64,000 nucleotides of DNA, from assembly GCF_002911665.1 (NCBI RefSeq), contig NZ_MTBP01000002.1:1736001-1800000 (forward strand). The letters run 5' to 3'. Each line of letters opens with the position of its first letter. Positions within the stretch are counted from its first letter, which is position 1. This document shows positions 31,811-38,919 of the stretch, one piece after another. The DNA is from Actinomadura rubteroloni. Its GTDB lineage: Bacteria; Actinomycetota; Actinomycetes; Streptosporangiales; Streptosporangiaceae. The notes under the pieces were generated by a model. That model did no database searches. It saw only the letters and a list, made by a program, of their open reading frames with translations, and was not told where the DNA came from. The position numbers and the translations under genes were made by a program.

Positions 31811-32359
31811 TCAAGAGCGTCCGGGCGTTCCGATCAGTTCGGTGACGAGGAATTCCAGCAGGCCGAGGCGGTCCGGCGTCGTCCTCGGCTGGACGAGCAG
31901 GCCCTCCACGAACACGACGACGGTCGTCGTGACGCGGTCGAGCCGGTCCGCCGCGACGTGCGGCGCGAGCAGTGCGCGCAACCGTGTGCACAGGCTGTTC
32001 TGCAGCGCCGCCTCCAGTTCCGCGGCGGCCGGCGAGTGCCGGGCGCGCTCGTGCAGGGCGTGGGTGAGGGGTTGCAGCGCGGTGAGCCGTTCGACGGCCC
32101 ACCGCAGCCGGACCATGACGTCGCCGTCGGCGGGCGGCGTGCCGAGGTCGGCGGCGTAGATGTCGGCGAGGGCGGCGGCGAACAGATCGTCCTTGGACGC
32201 GAAATACCACGCGACGGCGGTCCGGGCGAGACCCAGTTCCTTGGCGACCGCGCTGTGCGACAGCGCCGGGTAGCCGCCCGCGCGCAGCAGGCCGACGGCG
32301 GCCTCCCGGATCTCGGCGATCTTGGCGTCCCGGTCGACGTCCTGTCTGTTGCGCGGCAT
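31811..32359 (-). CDS. TetR/AcrR-family transcriptional repressor
   Basis: The protein has 182 residues. The HTH at the N-terminus (IAEIREAAVGLLRAGGYPALSHSAVAKELGLARTAVAWYFASKDDLF) has the TetR second-helix signature YFASKDDL. The ligand domain is compact and variable. ATG 32359 begins 15 bases downstream of the SDR gene stop, so SDR and TetR are one operon. Two identical palindromes upstream of the SDR gene are its likely operators, giving autoregulation of the pair. Confidence 0.9.
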   Translation of the reverse strand: MPRNRQDVDRDAKIAEIREAAVGLLRAGGYPALSHSAVAKELGLARTAVAWYFASKDDLFAAALADIYAADLGTPPADGDVMVRLRWAVERLTALQPLTHALHERARHSPAAAELEAALQNSLCTRLRALLAPHVAADRLDRVTTTVVVFVEGLLVQPRTTPDRLGLLEFLVTELIGTPGRS

Positions 32360-32373
32360 GCCCGGACGGTATC

Positions 32374-33216
32374 TCAGCGGGTGCGCTCCCACGCCTCCTT
32401 GGCGTCCCGGACGAGCGGGTGGTCGTGGCCGACGACCAGGTCGCCCGTCGTCCCGGCCCGCTCCCGCGCGGCCGTCGCCAGCGTCGCCCGCGTGCCCGCC
32501 GGGTCGTCGTAGGCGCTTCTGACGGCGGGCGGGTAGAGGACGCGGTCGTGCCCGTCCCGCACCGCCGCGACGATCTCCGCCGCCAACCCCTCCGGGGTGC
32601 CCGTGCCGAACAGGCCGTCCAGCAGGTCCACGAAGCCGGGCAGCAACCGGCTCGCGCCGAGCGCGGCCGTGTCGACCGGGCCCGGGATGACCTCGACGAC
32701 GCCGACGCCGGTGCCGTCCAGCTCCATCCGCAGCGTCTCGGTCGCCTGCGCCAGCGCGGCCTTCGCGGCGGCGCTGTGCCCGAGTCCCGGCCACGCGACG
32801 AGCTGCCGGATCGACGTCATGTTGACGACCGCGCCGGTGCCGCGCGCGACCATGCCCGGGACGAGCCGGGCGATCAGCGCGAGCGGCGCCCACAGATCGA
32901 CCTCGAACATCTGCCGCGCCTCCGCACGGTCGCCGACCGCCCACACCGCTCCCCCGGCCTCGCTCCCGGCGTTGTTGACCAGGACGTCGACCGTCCCGGC
33001 CTCGGCGGCGACCCGTTCCACCGCGCCGGGTTCGGCGAGGTCGGCGACGAGGACGGTCGCGGCGCCGTCCAGCAGCCGTTCCAGCACGGCCAGCCGTTCG
33101 CGGCGCCGCGCGACGGCCACGACCTCGGCGCCCGCCGCCGCGAACGCCCGCGCGGTCTCCCAGCCGATGCCGCTCGACGCGCCCGTCACGAGCACGCGTC
33201 GTCCCTTGATCTCCAT
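32374..33216 (-). CDS. Short-chain dehydrogenase/reductase (SDR)
   Basis: The 280-residue protein has the NAD(P)-binding motif VLVTGASSGIGWETARAF, with an RRRER after the second strand favouring NADPH, and VDVLVNNAG. The catalytic Ser of NMTSIRQ is followed by a small substitution region where YxxxK should be: the sequence reads GHSAAAKAALAQATE, so the usual Tyr is replaced by Ser (H-S-A-A-A-K). Catalysis may therefore be altered or lost. ATG 33216 follows AAGAGGAGAGGCC. It is expressed with the TetR gene. Confidence 0.85.
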   Translation of the reverse strand: MEIKGRRVLVTGASSGIGWETARAFAAAGAEVVAVARRRERLAVLERLLDGAATVLVADLAEPGAVERVAAEAGTVDVLVNNAGSEAGGAVWAVGDRAEARQMFEVDLWAPLALIARLVPGMVARGTGAVVNMTSIRQLVAWPGLGHSAAAKAALAQATETLRMELDGTGVGVVEVIPGPVDTAALGASRLLPGFVDLLDGLFGTGTPEGLAAEIVAAVRDGHDRVLYPPAVRSAYDDPAGTRATLATAARERAGTTGDLVVGHDHPLVRDAKEAWERTR

Positions 33217-33225
33217 GGCCTCTCC

Positions 33226-33279
33226 TCTTGTCATAGCGACAAGACTCACCGTAACCCAAGTCTTGTCACTGCGACAAGA
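33226..33279. promoter_or_regulatory. Twin 19-bp TetR operators
   Basis: TCTTGTCATAGCGACAAGA (33226-33244) and TCTTGTCACTGCGACAAGA (33261-33279) share a 7-bp-arm palindrome TCTTGTC-N5-GACAAGA, centres 35 bp apart. The first overlaps the SD of the SDR gene. A separate palindrome, TTGGTCG-N9-CGACCAA, follows at 33285-33307 nearer the divergent gene. Confidence 0.8.
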
Positions 33280-33350
33280 GAACTTTGGTCGGCGGACGGT
33301 CGACCAATGGCCGAGGCGGACGGACGGGCGCGGTCCGTAGCGTCCTCGGC

Positions 33351-34304
33351 ATGAGACGTGCGCTGCCCGCGATCGGGCTGTTCTTCCTCGCGCCCGCCGT
33401 CGGCGAACTGCTGCTCGGCGCGACGTCGCTCGACGCGATCGCCCTGCTGCCCGTCATGGCGCTGCTCTACGGGGGCGGGGCGCTGCTCATCCGCGAGAGC
33501 GTCCGCAGGACCGGACGCGGGTGGTGGTCGATCCTGCTGCTGGGCGCGGCGTACGCGCTGGTCGAGGAGGGCCTGCTCGACCAGATGCTGTTCAACACGC
33601 ACTACTCCGACCACTACGACATGGTGTCGGTGACCTACGTGCCGTTCCTGGGAACCGGGGCGTACGGACTGCTGTCGACATTGGCGGTGCATGCCGTCTG
33701 GAGCATCACGGTACCGATCGTGCTCGTTGAGGCCCTGGTACCGAGCCGCGCACGGGAGCCGTGGCTCGGGAGTCTCGGCCTACCAGTGGTCATCGCGCTG
33801 TTCGTATTGGGCACCGTGGTGGTCGGGTGGGGCACCTACGAAGAGCAACACTTCATGGCGTCCGGTTCGCGGCTGATCGGTACGTCGCTGGCCATCGTCG
33901 CGCTCATCGTCGCCGCGTTCCGCGTCCGGCCCGCTCCGCCGCATGCCGGGCGCACGGCGCCGCGTCCGCTGCTCGCCGGGACGGCCTCGCTCGCACTGAC
34001 CGCCGCGTTCATGGCCGTCCTGCAGCCGAGCTGGTGGGGCGTCGCCGCCGCGCTGTCCCTCGCCGCGACGGCCGCCGCGCTCGGCGTCCACTGGTCCCGC
34101 GCGCACGGCTGGGACCGGCGGCACACGTTCGCGGTCGCGGCGGGCGCGACGCTCACCTACGCGGGCGTCGGCTTCACCCAGCCGCCCGACTCCGGCTCGT
34201 CCGGGACGGTCAACCTGATCGGGCATATCGTGTTCGCCGCCGGCGCGGTGGCGCTGCTGTGGGTCGCCGCGCGGGTCAGTTCCCGGTGTTATGCGCCGCG
34301 ATGA
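33351..34304 (+). CDS. Multi-pass membrane protein, unknown function
   Basis: The protein has 317 residues from ATG 33351. About nine to ten hydrophobic segments span almost the whole chain. An acidic block in the loop YALVEEGLLDQMLFNTHYSDHYD (about 60-85) resembles the EExxx motif of CPBP-type intramembrane proteases, but the second motif is not clear. It may be transcribed under control of the TetR operators it faces. The 3' end overlaps the convergent GntR gene by 29 bases. Confidence 0.65.
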   Translation: MRRALPAIGLFFLAPAVGELLLGATSLDAIALLPVMALLYGGGALLIRESVRRTGRGWWSILLLGAAYALVEEGLLDQMLFNTHYSDHYDMVSVTYVPFLGTGAYGLLSTLAVHAVWSITVPIVLVEALVPSRAREPWLGSLGLPVVIALFVLGTVVVGWGTYEEQHFMASGSRLIGTSLAIVALIVAAFRVRPAPPHAGRTAPRPLLAGTASLALTAAFMAVLQPSWWGVAAALSLAATAAALGVHWSRAHGWDRRHTFAVAAGATLTYAGVGFTQPPDSGSSGTVNLIGHIVFAAGAVALLWVAARVSSRCYAPR

Positions 34305-34989
34305 GGGCGAGTGCGCGGTCCCGGTCGCGGGCGTCCAGGGCGTCCACCAGGTCGGCGTGCAGGCGGTGCCGCTCGGCGATGTAGTCGGGCAGCGGACGGT
34401 CGGCGGACGGCAGCACCGACAGCGTGTGCGTCTCGATGACCTCCAGCAGCCCGTGGTAGAGCGACGCCAGCAGCCGGTTCGGGCTGATCGCGGCGATCCG
34501 GGCGTGCAGCCGCCAGTTGGCGTGGACGAACGCGACCGGGTCGCTCGCCTTCGCCGCGTCCGCCATGACGTCCAGGTGCTCGCGCAGGCCCGCGATGTCG
34601 GCGGGCGAGGCGTGCCACAGGGCGTCCTCGATGAGCAGCGGATCCAGGGCGTCCCGGATGCGGATGGCCTCGGCGACGTCGGCGGTGCCCGCGTCCAGCG
34701 CGAGGACGGAGTTGCCGAGCCGCACCATCGGGGACTGCTCCGCCGCGAACAGCCCCCCGCCCGGCCCCGGACGCACCGCCACCAGCCCGCGCGCCTGAAG
34801 CAGCCGCAGCGTCTCGTTGAACGTCCCGACCGAGACGCCGAGCCGCGTCCGCAACTCCTCCTTGGTGCCGAGCCGCTCGCCCGGACGGGCCGCCGCCACG
34901 AGGTCCGCGACCCGCTCGGCCGCCTGCTGCGCACGCCCGGCCGAACCCGACCGCAGCGCGGGCGCGTCGGCCGCGTCGTCGTACCTCAC
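34276..34989 (-). CDS. FadR-type GntR regulator with FCD domain
   Basis: The protein has 237 residues. The winged helix (LGTKEELRTRLGVSVGTFNETLRLLQARGLVAVRPGPGGGLF, about 40-82) is followed by an all-helical FCD ligand domain with metal-binding His residues (HANWRLHARIAAISPN; ERHRLHADLVDALDARDRDRAL). It starts at GTG 34989 with the strong site AAGGAGGCGCCC; the longer frame to 35580 is antisense to the next gene. It probably regulates a carboxylate catabolic gene not visible nearby. Confidence 0.9.
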   Translation of the reverse strand: MRYDDAADAPALRSGSAGRAQQAAERVADLVAAARPGERLGTKEELRTRLGVSVGTFNETLRLLQARGLVAVRPGPGGGLFAAEQSPMVRLGNSVLALDAGTADVAEAIRIRDALDPLLIEDALWHASPADIAGLREHLDVMADAAKASDPVAFVHANWRLHARIAAISPNRLLASLYHGLLEVIETHTLSVLPSADRPLPDYIAERHRLHADLVDALDARDRDRALALIAAHNTGN

Positions 34990-35057
34990 GGGCGCCTCCT
35001 TGAAATGAATATGACGAATAGCATCCCATCTCAAGGCGACCGGCTCAACGCGTCCCC

Positions 35058-35639
35058 CTACCCGGCGTAGGCCGGAGGCGGGCCGAACAGCCAGTTGCCG
35101 GGGGCGTCCGGGTCCGTGCCGGTGTAGTAGTCCAGGACGCACCTGGTCAGCTCGCCGTGGTCGATCGCCCCGTCGCCGTCCAGGTCCAGGCGCGCGAACG
35201 CCGCCGCGATCTGGTCGTCCGGCAGGCCCGGCGCGTGCCCGTGGATGAAGGCGGTGTACTCCGTCAGGTCGATCGTGCCCGAGCCGTCGCGATCGGCCAC
35301 GGCCAGCACCGCGTCGGCCAGCTCGCCCAGCGTGCGCCGCGCCAGCTCGGGATCGTGGACGAGCGCGGTGCAGGCCGTGACGAACTCGTCCCTGGTCAGC
35401 CGCCCGTCGCCGTCGGCGTCCAGCGGCGCGTGCAGCCGCCGCCAGATGTTGAGATACGCGTCGATCATCTCCTGCTCCGCCTCGCTGCCCGCCGGATAGC
35501 CCAGGGCGCTCGCGGCGCGGCGCCCCATCTCGACGTGGTCGGCCTCGGTGAACGCGCCGTCGCCGTCGTCGTCCAGCCACCGGAAGCTCGCCTGGAACTT
35601 GGCGAGAACGAACGGGTGAACCTCAGTGCCGTCCTGCAT
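35058..35639 (-). CDS. EF-hand calcium-binding protein (calerythrin-like)
   Basis: The 193-residue protein has four EF-hand loops: DDDGDGAFTEAD (about 22), DADGDGRLTRDE (about 73), DRDGSGTIDLTE (about 112) and DLDGDGAIDHGE (about 145). Loop residues 1, 3, 5 and 12 are intact in all four. This matches bacterial calerythrin/sarcoplasmic-type calcium-binding proteins such as CalD-like proteins of actinomycetes. It may act as a cytosolic Ca2+ buffer or sensor. ATG 35639 follows AGGACGGAGTCGACG. Confidence 0.92.
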   Translation of the reverse strand: MQDGTEVHPFVLAKFQASFRWLDDDGDGAFTEADHVEMGRRAASALGYPAGSEAEQEMIDAYLNIWRRLHAPLDADGDGRLTRDEFVTACTALVHDPELARRTLGELADAVLAVADRDGSGTIDLTEYTAFIHGHAPGLPDDQIAAAFARLDLDGDGAIDHGELTRCVLDYYTGTDPDAPGNWLFGPPPAYAG

Positions 35640-35967
35640 CGTCGACTCCGTCCTCTTGACCCCACTGAACGGCCCGACAGTACGGACAGGTACGACATGC
35701 GCGCGGACAGTGCCGCACGAACCCGTCCAGAAACTCACCCTTCGGCCACTTCACCCAGCAACCCATGCCACCGGTCTGTGACAGGACGGAACGCTTCGCC
35801 CGGCGCCCACCCGGCCGTACGGCGTTCAGCCTGTGGTCGGGTGGCGTCGGGATCGGACGTTGACCAGGTCCCCCGCGCGGGGGACCGGGCCTCCCCCCGG
35901 CTTGGGACGACTTGACGACGCGGCTTCTCTACCTTTCGAGTCCCCGACCGAATTCAGTGGAGCCACC
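35640..35967. other. Intergenic control region between the EF-hand and esterase genes
   Basis: The 328 bases hold no gene I can support. The two flanking genes diverge here, so both promoters should be present. The plus-strand side has TTGACG (about 35912) near a TACCTT, spaced too tightly to call a firm promoter. Confidence 0.4.
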
Positions 35968-36999
35968 ATGTCTCGCGTCCTTTCCACGCTCGCCGTGGCG
36001 GCGTCACTCGCCTTCGGCTCCGCCGTGGCTCCGGCCGCGCACGCCGATACTTATGTTCCCGCCGACGACGGCGGGCGCATCATCGACGTGCAGCGGGTGG
36101 ACGAGCAGACCATCGACCTCACGATCGACACGCCGCTCGTGGACTCGTACAAGCCCCGGATCAGGCTCTACACGCCCGCCGGATGGAGCCGGGACGCGAA
36201 CCGGACGTGGCCGATCGTCTACGCCTACGGCGGCGGGCCCGGGACCTACACCGAATGGGCCGGCGCGGAGGGCTTCCCCGAGACGGCCAAGCGCAGCGAC
36301 GCGCTCGTCGCTCTCGTGGACGGCGGGAAAAGGCAGGGCTTCACCGACTGGTACAACGGCGGGAAAGGCGGCAACCCGCGCTGGGAGACCTTCCACACCA
36401 CGGAGGTCCTGCAATTGCTGGAACGGAATTTCCGGGCGTCGCGGAAGCGGGCCGCGATGGGCATCTCGTCCGGCGGCCAAGGGGCGGTCACGTACGCGGC
36501 GCGGCATCCGGGGCTGTTCACCTACGTCTCCTGTTTCAGCGGGGTCCTGCACCTCACCGGGCCGGGGGTCCCGCTGGCGCTGACGCTCACCGACTACGGC
36601 TCGCCCGATCCGACCGTCCCCGACCCGCTCGCCAAATGGGGGAACCCGGTCTTCGACCGGCAGAACTGGATCGACCACGACCCGTACGTCCGGGCCGAAG
36701 GGCTGCGCGGGACCGGCCTTTTCCTCTCGGCGGGCGACGGGACGCAGGGGCCGTTCGACGACGACCTCGCCACCGACATCGCGCGCGACGGGCTGCTGAA
36801 CGGCTTCCAGCTCTACTTCTTCGGCGCGTCGGGCGAAGCGATCGTCGGCGCCACGACGCGGGACCTCGTCGGCAGGCTCGGCCGGCTCGGAATCCCCGTC
36901 ACGACCGATCTCTACGGACCCGGATTCCACCAGTGGGACTACTGGATCCGCGAGTACAAGAAGGCGTGGCCGCTGATGATGAACGCGATCGGCGGCTGA
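35968..36999 (+). CDS. Secreted alpha/beta-hydrolase esterase (esterase D/antigen 85-like)
   Basis: The protein has 343 residues from ATG 35968. A Sec signal peptide (about 1-27, ASLAFGSAVAPAAHA) is followed by a mature domain starting with beta strands. The nucleophile motif is GISSGGQG (about residue 168), a plausible acid lies near GDGTQGPFDDD, and His is in GPGFHQWDYW near the end. The fold and N-terminal beta sandwich resemble esterase D/mycolyltransferase (antigen 85) proteins. It acts outside the cell on ester substrates; the true substrate is unknown. Confidence 0.85.
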   Translation: MSRVLSTLAVAASLAFGSAVAPAAHADTYVPADDGGRIIDVQRVDEQTIDLTIDTPLVDSYKPRIRLYTPAGWSRDANRTWPIVYAYGGGPGTYTEWAGAEGFPETAKRSDALVALVDGGKRQGFTDWYNGGKGGNPRWETFHTTEVLQLLERNFRASRKRAAMGISSGGQGAVTYAARHPGLFTYVSCFSGVLHLTGPGVPLALTLTDYGSPDPTVPDPLAKWGNPVFDRQNWIDHDPYVRAEGLRGTGLFLSAGDGTQGPFDDDLATDIARDGLLNGFQLYFFGASGEAIVGATTRDLVGRLGRLGIPVTTDLYGPGFHQWDYWIREYKKAWPLMMNAIGG

Positions 37000-37093
37000 C
37001 GTGCACCACTTCCACGGCCGGTGAGCAGCGATCGAGGCCGCTTTGTCACTGCCCGGCGGAGGTTTCCCGCCGCCGTTCTGCCACATTGGCGTC

Positions 37094-38272
37094 GTGGACG
37101 AGAACGGCAGATCCCTCATGTGGCAGGCATGGTCGATGGCCGGAGCCTGCGTGGTCGTGGACCTGTTCATGCTCGTCTTCATCAACTCCGCCGGGGCCGA
37201 CGGCCGGTGGGTGGCGGTGCTCGTCGTGATCACCGCGGCCACGGACCTGGCGCTCGCGGGACCGCCGAAGTCCGCCGAACTCGTCGCGGTCCTGCGGGCC
37301 GCGGTGGTCGTGCTCGTCCCCCTGTTACTGCGGCAGCCGTACCTTTTCGAGATTCCGATCAGCCCGGGGCAGATGGTCGCCGGTTACCGCGCCGGCGCCT
37401 GGCTGCGGTTCCCGGCGGCGCTGCGGGCGCTCGCGGCGCTGGCCCTGGCGATCCTCGGCTACGCCCTGGTCCGCGGCGGATGGTGGCTCGACCATCTCTG
37501 GGCGGCCGGATTCATCGCGGTCGGCATCGCGTTCGTCCCGTGGATGGTCGGACGGTCCATCACGTCCCATCTGGCGCACCTGTCGCGGCTGGAGCTGCTG
37601 GCCGAGCGCCGCGCCGCGGCCGTGTCGCGCGCGGTCGCCGAGGAGCGCAGCGCCATCGCCCGTGACCTGCACGACGTCATCTCCCACCACGTCAGCGCGA
37701 TCAGCATGCACGCGGGCGTCGCGCGGATGGAGCTGGCCGGGGCCGCGCCCGCCGGCCCGGCCTCGGCCGCGCACCGCTCGATGTCGGAGGTGGAGGACGC
37801 GAGCCGGTCCGCGATGGCCGACCTGCGCCGGATGCTGGACGTCCTGCACGGCCAGGACCCGTCGCCCGACCGGCGCCAGCCCGGACTCGGCGACATCGAC
37901 GAGCTGCTGGACCGGGTGCGCGCCGCCGGGCCGACCGTCCACCTGACGGTCGAGGGCGACGTCGGCCGGCTGCCCGCGGCGCTGGACCTCGCGGCGTACC
38001 GCATCCTCCAGGAGGCGCTGACCAACGCGCTCAGGCACGGCGACGGCGGGCAGGTCACCGCCTGGATCGGCCGCGCGGACGGCCGCCTCGCCCTGGAGGT
38101 CGGCAACACGCTCGGCGCACCGCCCCGCCGGGACCCGGCGTCCCCCGGCCGGGGGCTGGCCGGGGTGCGGCAGCGCGTCGCCCTGCACGGCGGCGAGTTC
38201 CGGTGCGGGCCGTCCGGGGACGGACGCGTCTGGCGGCTCGCCGTGCGGCTGCCCGTGGGGGACGAGTCATGA
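37094..38272 (+). CDS. Sensor histidine kinase (HisKA_3, NarX/DesK type)
   Basis: This 392-residue protein from GTG 37094 has four to five transmembrane helices in the first 165 residues, then a HisKA_3 helix with phospho-acceptor His in ARDLHDVISHHVSAISMHAG. An HATPase domain ends with the G-box GRGLAGVRQRVALHGGE. An earlier TTG at 37043 would add 17 residues without a good ribosome site. It overlaps the response regulator by 4 bases (ATGA), so the pair is one two-component system. Confidence 0.9.
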   Translation: MDENGRSLMWQAWSMAGACVVVDLFMLVFINSAGADGRWVAVLVVITAATDLALAGPPKSAELVAVLRAAVVVLVPLLLRQPYLFEIPISPGQMVAGYRAGAWLRFPAALRALAALALAILGYALVRGGWWLDHLWAAGFIAVGIAFVPWMVGRSITSHLAHLSRLELLAERRAAAVSRAVAEERSAIARDLHDVISHHVSAISMHAGVARMELAGAAPAGPASAAHRSMSEVEDASRSAMADLRRMLDVLHGQDPSPDRRQPGLGDIDELLDRVRAAGPTVHLTVEGDVGRLPAALDLAAYRILQEALTNALRHGDGGQVTAWIGRADGRLALEVGNTLGAPPRRDPASPGRGLAGVRQRVALHGGEFRCGPSGDGRVWRLAVRLPVGDES

Positions 38273-38919
38273 CGCTGCGGATCCTGCTCGCCGACGACCA
38301 CGCGATGTTCCGCTCCGGCATGCGGGCCGCGCTGGAGACCCAGCCGGACCTGGAATGCGTCGCCGAGGTCGCCGACGGGCGCGCGGCCGTCGGGCAGACG
38401 GCCGAGCTACGGCCCGACGTGGCCGTCCTCGACATCCGGATGCCGAAGCTGGACGGTCTCGCCGCCGCCCGCGCGATCCTGTCCGCGCCGGGGAATGCCA
38501 CGCGCGTGCTCGTTCTGACGACGTACGACCTCGACGACTACGTCCGCCAGGCGCTCCAGGCGGGCGTCGGCTTCGTGCTCAAGAGCCTGCCGCCGGAGGA
38601 ACTCGTGCAGGCCGTCCGGGTCGTGGCGCGCGGGGACGCGCTGATCGACCCGTCCGTGACGCGGCGGCTGGCCGAGCGGCTCGCCGCCGGGATCGCGCCC
38701 GCCGCCCCTCCGCGCGAGCTGGCGCGGCTGACGGCCCGCGAGAGCGAGGTGCTGATGCTGATCGCCGACGGGCTCAGCAACGGGGAGATCGCCGCGTCGC
38801 TCGGCGTCGGCGAGGAGACCGTGAAGACGCACGTGTCGCGCGTCCTGACCAAGCTGGGGCTGCGCGACCGGCTCCAGGCCGTCGTCTACGCCCATCGTCA
38901 TCGCATCGTGGAGCACTGA
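38269..38919 (+). CDS. NarL-family response regulator
   Basis: The 216-residue protein has a receiver domain with LLADDHAMFRSG, the phospho-acceptor Asp in VAVLDIRMPKLDG (about 54) and Lys in VLKSLPPEEL. A LuxR-type HTH (LTARESEVLMLIADGLSNGEIAASLGVGEETVKTHVSRVLTKL) completes it. ATG 38269 overlaps the kinase stop. The 3' end overlaps the convergent LuxR-ATPase gene by 22 bases. Confidence 0.93.
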   Translation: MTLRILLADDHAMFRSGMRAALETQPDLECVAEVADGRAAVGQTAELRPDVAVLDIRMPKLDGLAAARAILSAPGNATRVLVLTTYDLDDYVRQALQAGVGFVLKSLPPEELVQAVRVVARGDALIDPSVTRRLAERLAAGIAPAAPPRELARLTARESEVLMLIADGLSNGEIAASLGVGEETVKTHVSRVLTKLGLRDRLQAVVYAHRHRIVEH

